DNA from: Paraburkholderia sp. BL25I1N1
GTDB lineage: Bacteria; Pseudomonadota; Gammaproteobacteria; Burkholderiales; Burkholderiaceae
DNA: 64,000 bases
Direction of reading: 5' to 3'
Assembly (NCBI RefSeq): GCF_003002025.1
Contig: NZ_PVZB01000005.1
Span: 186,001 to 250,000 of the forward strand
This document shows positions 63,262-64,000 of the stretch, one piece after another. Made by a program: the position numbers and the translations under genes. Numbering within the stretch: position 1 is the stretch's first letter; each line of letters opens with the position of its first letter. Under the pieces are notes generated by a model, which worked only from the letters and a program-made list of their open reading frames with translations, did no database searches and had not been told where the DNA came from.

Positions 63262-63734
63262 TGCTGCGCGGTTTTCCTCCGGTCGCCGCAGCGGATACGC
63301 ATACGCTGATTCTCGGCAGTTTTCCCGGCGAGGCGTCGCTCGCCGCGACACAGTACTACGCGCATCCTCGTAACCAGTTCTGGCGCCTGCTCGGCGCCGT
63401 GCTCGACGAACCGCTCGCCGAACTCACTTACGAGGAGCGTTTGCGCCGCCTGCTCGCGCACGGCATCGGCGTGTGGGACGTGCTGGCCGCCTGCACGCGC
63501 GAAGGCAGCCTCGATGCCGCGATTCGCAACGCCAGTCCGAATGATTTCGCTTCGTTGCGCGCGCACGCGCCGAAGCTCGCCAAAGTCTGCTTCAACGGCA
63601 AGACGGCGGGCCGCTTTGCGCCGGTGATCGGCGCGGCGGGCTATGCCACCCTCGTATTGCCTTCGTCGAGTCCGGCGAATGCTATGCTCTCGTTCGACCA
63701 GAAATTGCGTCTTTGGCGCGACATCCTTACATGA
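63261..63734 (+). CDS. Hypoxanthine-DNA glycosylase (UDG family 6), 157 aa
   Basis: The motif LILGSFPGEASLAATQYYAHPRNQFW and a C-terminal LPSSSPAN match family 6 DNA-deoxyinosine glycosylases of the uracil-DNA-glycosylase superfamily. They remove hypoxanthine formed by adenine deamination. It is co-translated with ubiC (TGATG overlap), and the next gene overlaps by 4 bases. Confidence 0.87.
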   Translation: MLRGFPPVAAADTHTLILGSFPGEASLAATQYYAHPRNQFWRLLGAVLDEPLAELTYEERLRRLLAHGIGVWDVLAACTREGSLDAAIRNASPNDFASLRAHAPKLAKVCFNGKTAGRFAPVIGAAGYATLVLPSSSPANAMLSFDQKLRLWRDILT

Positions 63735-64000
63735 CGAAATTGATCAGGCGCGCTTCCGCTGAAGCGCGTGCCTTCCGCAACCGCGACGCTGACGCCGCCG
63801 GTGGGAAACAGAAACTGCAGAAATCGCAGAAATCGCAGAACGCCGCGCGCAACAAAACGCGCGTTTCGCACGACGACGATCTGCACGACGCGCCGCAAAT
63901 CGAAGCGCCGCGCAAGCCGCGCTTCGCGCCAGTGACGTTCTCCGAAGAGGGCGGCGTGCGCTTTCTGCATTTCGGCACGGAGTGGGTGCAAGGCGCGATG
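63731..64000 (+). CDS. Spermidine-synthase-like protein, N-terminal part
   Basis: Only the first 90 codons are in the window. After a basic, Lys/Gln-rich and probably disordered region of about 70 residues comes VRFLHFGTEWVQGAM, the start of the spermidine-synthase-like (SAM-dependent aminopropyl- or methyl-transferase) domain. The ATG overlaps the stop of the glycosylase gene. The full domain and active site are beyond the window, so function is tentative. Confidence 0.7.
   Translation, partial: MTKLIRRASAEARAFRNRDADAAGGKQKLQKSQKSQNAARNKTRVSHDDDLHDAPQIEAPRKPRFAPVTFSEEGGVRFLHFGTEWVQGAM

Overview
The window is high-GC DNA from a beta-proteobacterium of the Burkholderia/Paraburkholderia type. 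This is inferred from the GC-rich codon use, the uup, parE, parC, htpG and ubiC neighbours, and the style of the prophage genes. It has two halves: a temperate podovirus-like prophage (1 to about 36.6 kb, left end outside the window) and ordinary chromosome (about 36.69 kb to the end).

Prophage, left to right. A leftward accessory operon (292-1537: lipoprotein, zinc ribbon, two unknown proteins) ends at a terminator at 139-162. It is divergent from a rightward group with an excisionase-like protein and two DUF4224-type genes, one of them only a 30-residue stub. A leftward HTH gene (2241-2597) faces the early rightward operon. That operon has two structured leaders, each a three-way-junction RNA with a loop complementary to the downstream Shine-Dalgarno (2813-2936 and 4239-4326); the architecture is that of phage C4 antisense RNA. 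An AlpA-like regulator follows, with twin operators and a hairpin over its start codon. Then comes a tightly overlapping module of small protein, ParB-like protein, SF2 helicase and TOPRIM primase. A 250-base structured non-coding region (8881-9130) and two paralogous HTH genes end the early block. A leftward three-gene cassette (10667-11723) separates it from the late genes.

The late operon runs rightward from 12163: terminase, portal, an HExxH peptidase, a frameshifted glycine-rich fibre, scaffold-like protein, N4-gp56-type capsid protein, tail adaptor and hub, fibre tip, lysis genes (GH108 endolysin, 3TM holin), an AspH-like oxygenase plus cupin, three ejection-type proteins, a PurD-like ATP-grasp enzyme and a small HTH protein. 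A P4-type integrase (35324-36523, leftward) lies next to tRNA-Arg(CCT), whose 3' end is the likely attachment site. No attL copy of the tRNA end and no obvious CI repressor is visible, so the prophage must start before base 1.

Chromosome. After the tRNA come a rubredoxin, a DUF4399 secreted protein, the ABC-F ATPase Uup, topoisomerase IV (parE, parC), a CopD-like membrane protein, a chromate transporter, a GGDEF-EAL protein, PhzF-like, RidA-like, a PLP aminotransferase, a glyoxalase-like protein, a MocR regulator, htpG (with a readable sigma-32 promoter), a small repeat protein, two TPR-glycosyltransferases, an OmpA-like lipoprotein, chorismate lyase, hypoxanthine-DNA glycosylase and the start of a spermidine-synthase-like gene.

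The most unusual points are the paired C4-like leaders, the unidentified structured RNA at 8.9-9.1 kb, a hydrophobic LLLGLLLPG leader shared by three consecutive virion genes, and the ATP-grasp, hydroxylase and cupin enzymes inside the virion operon.
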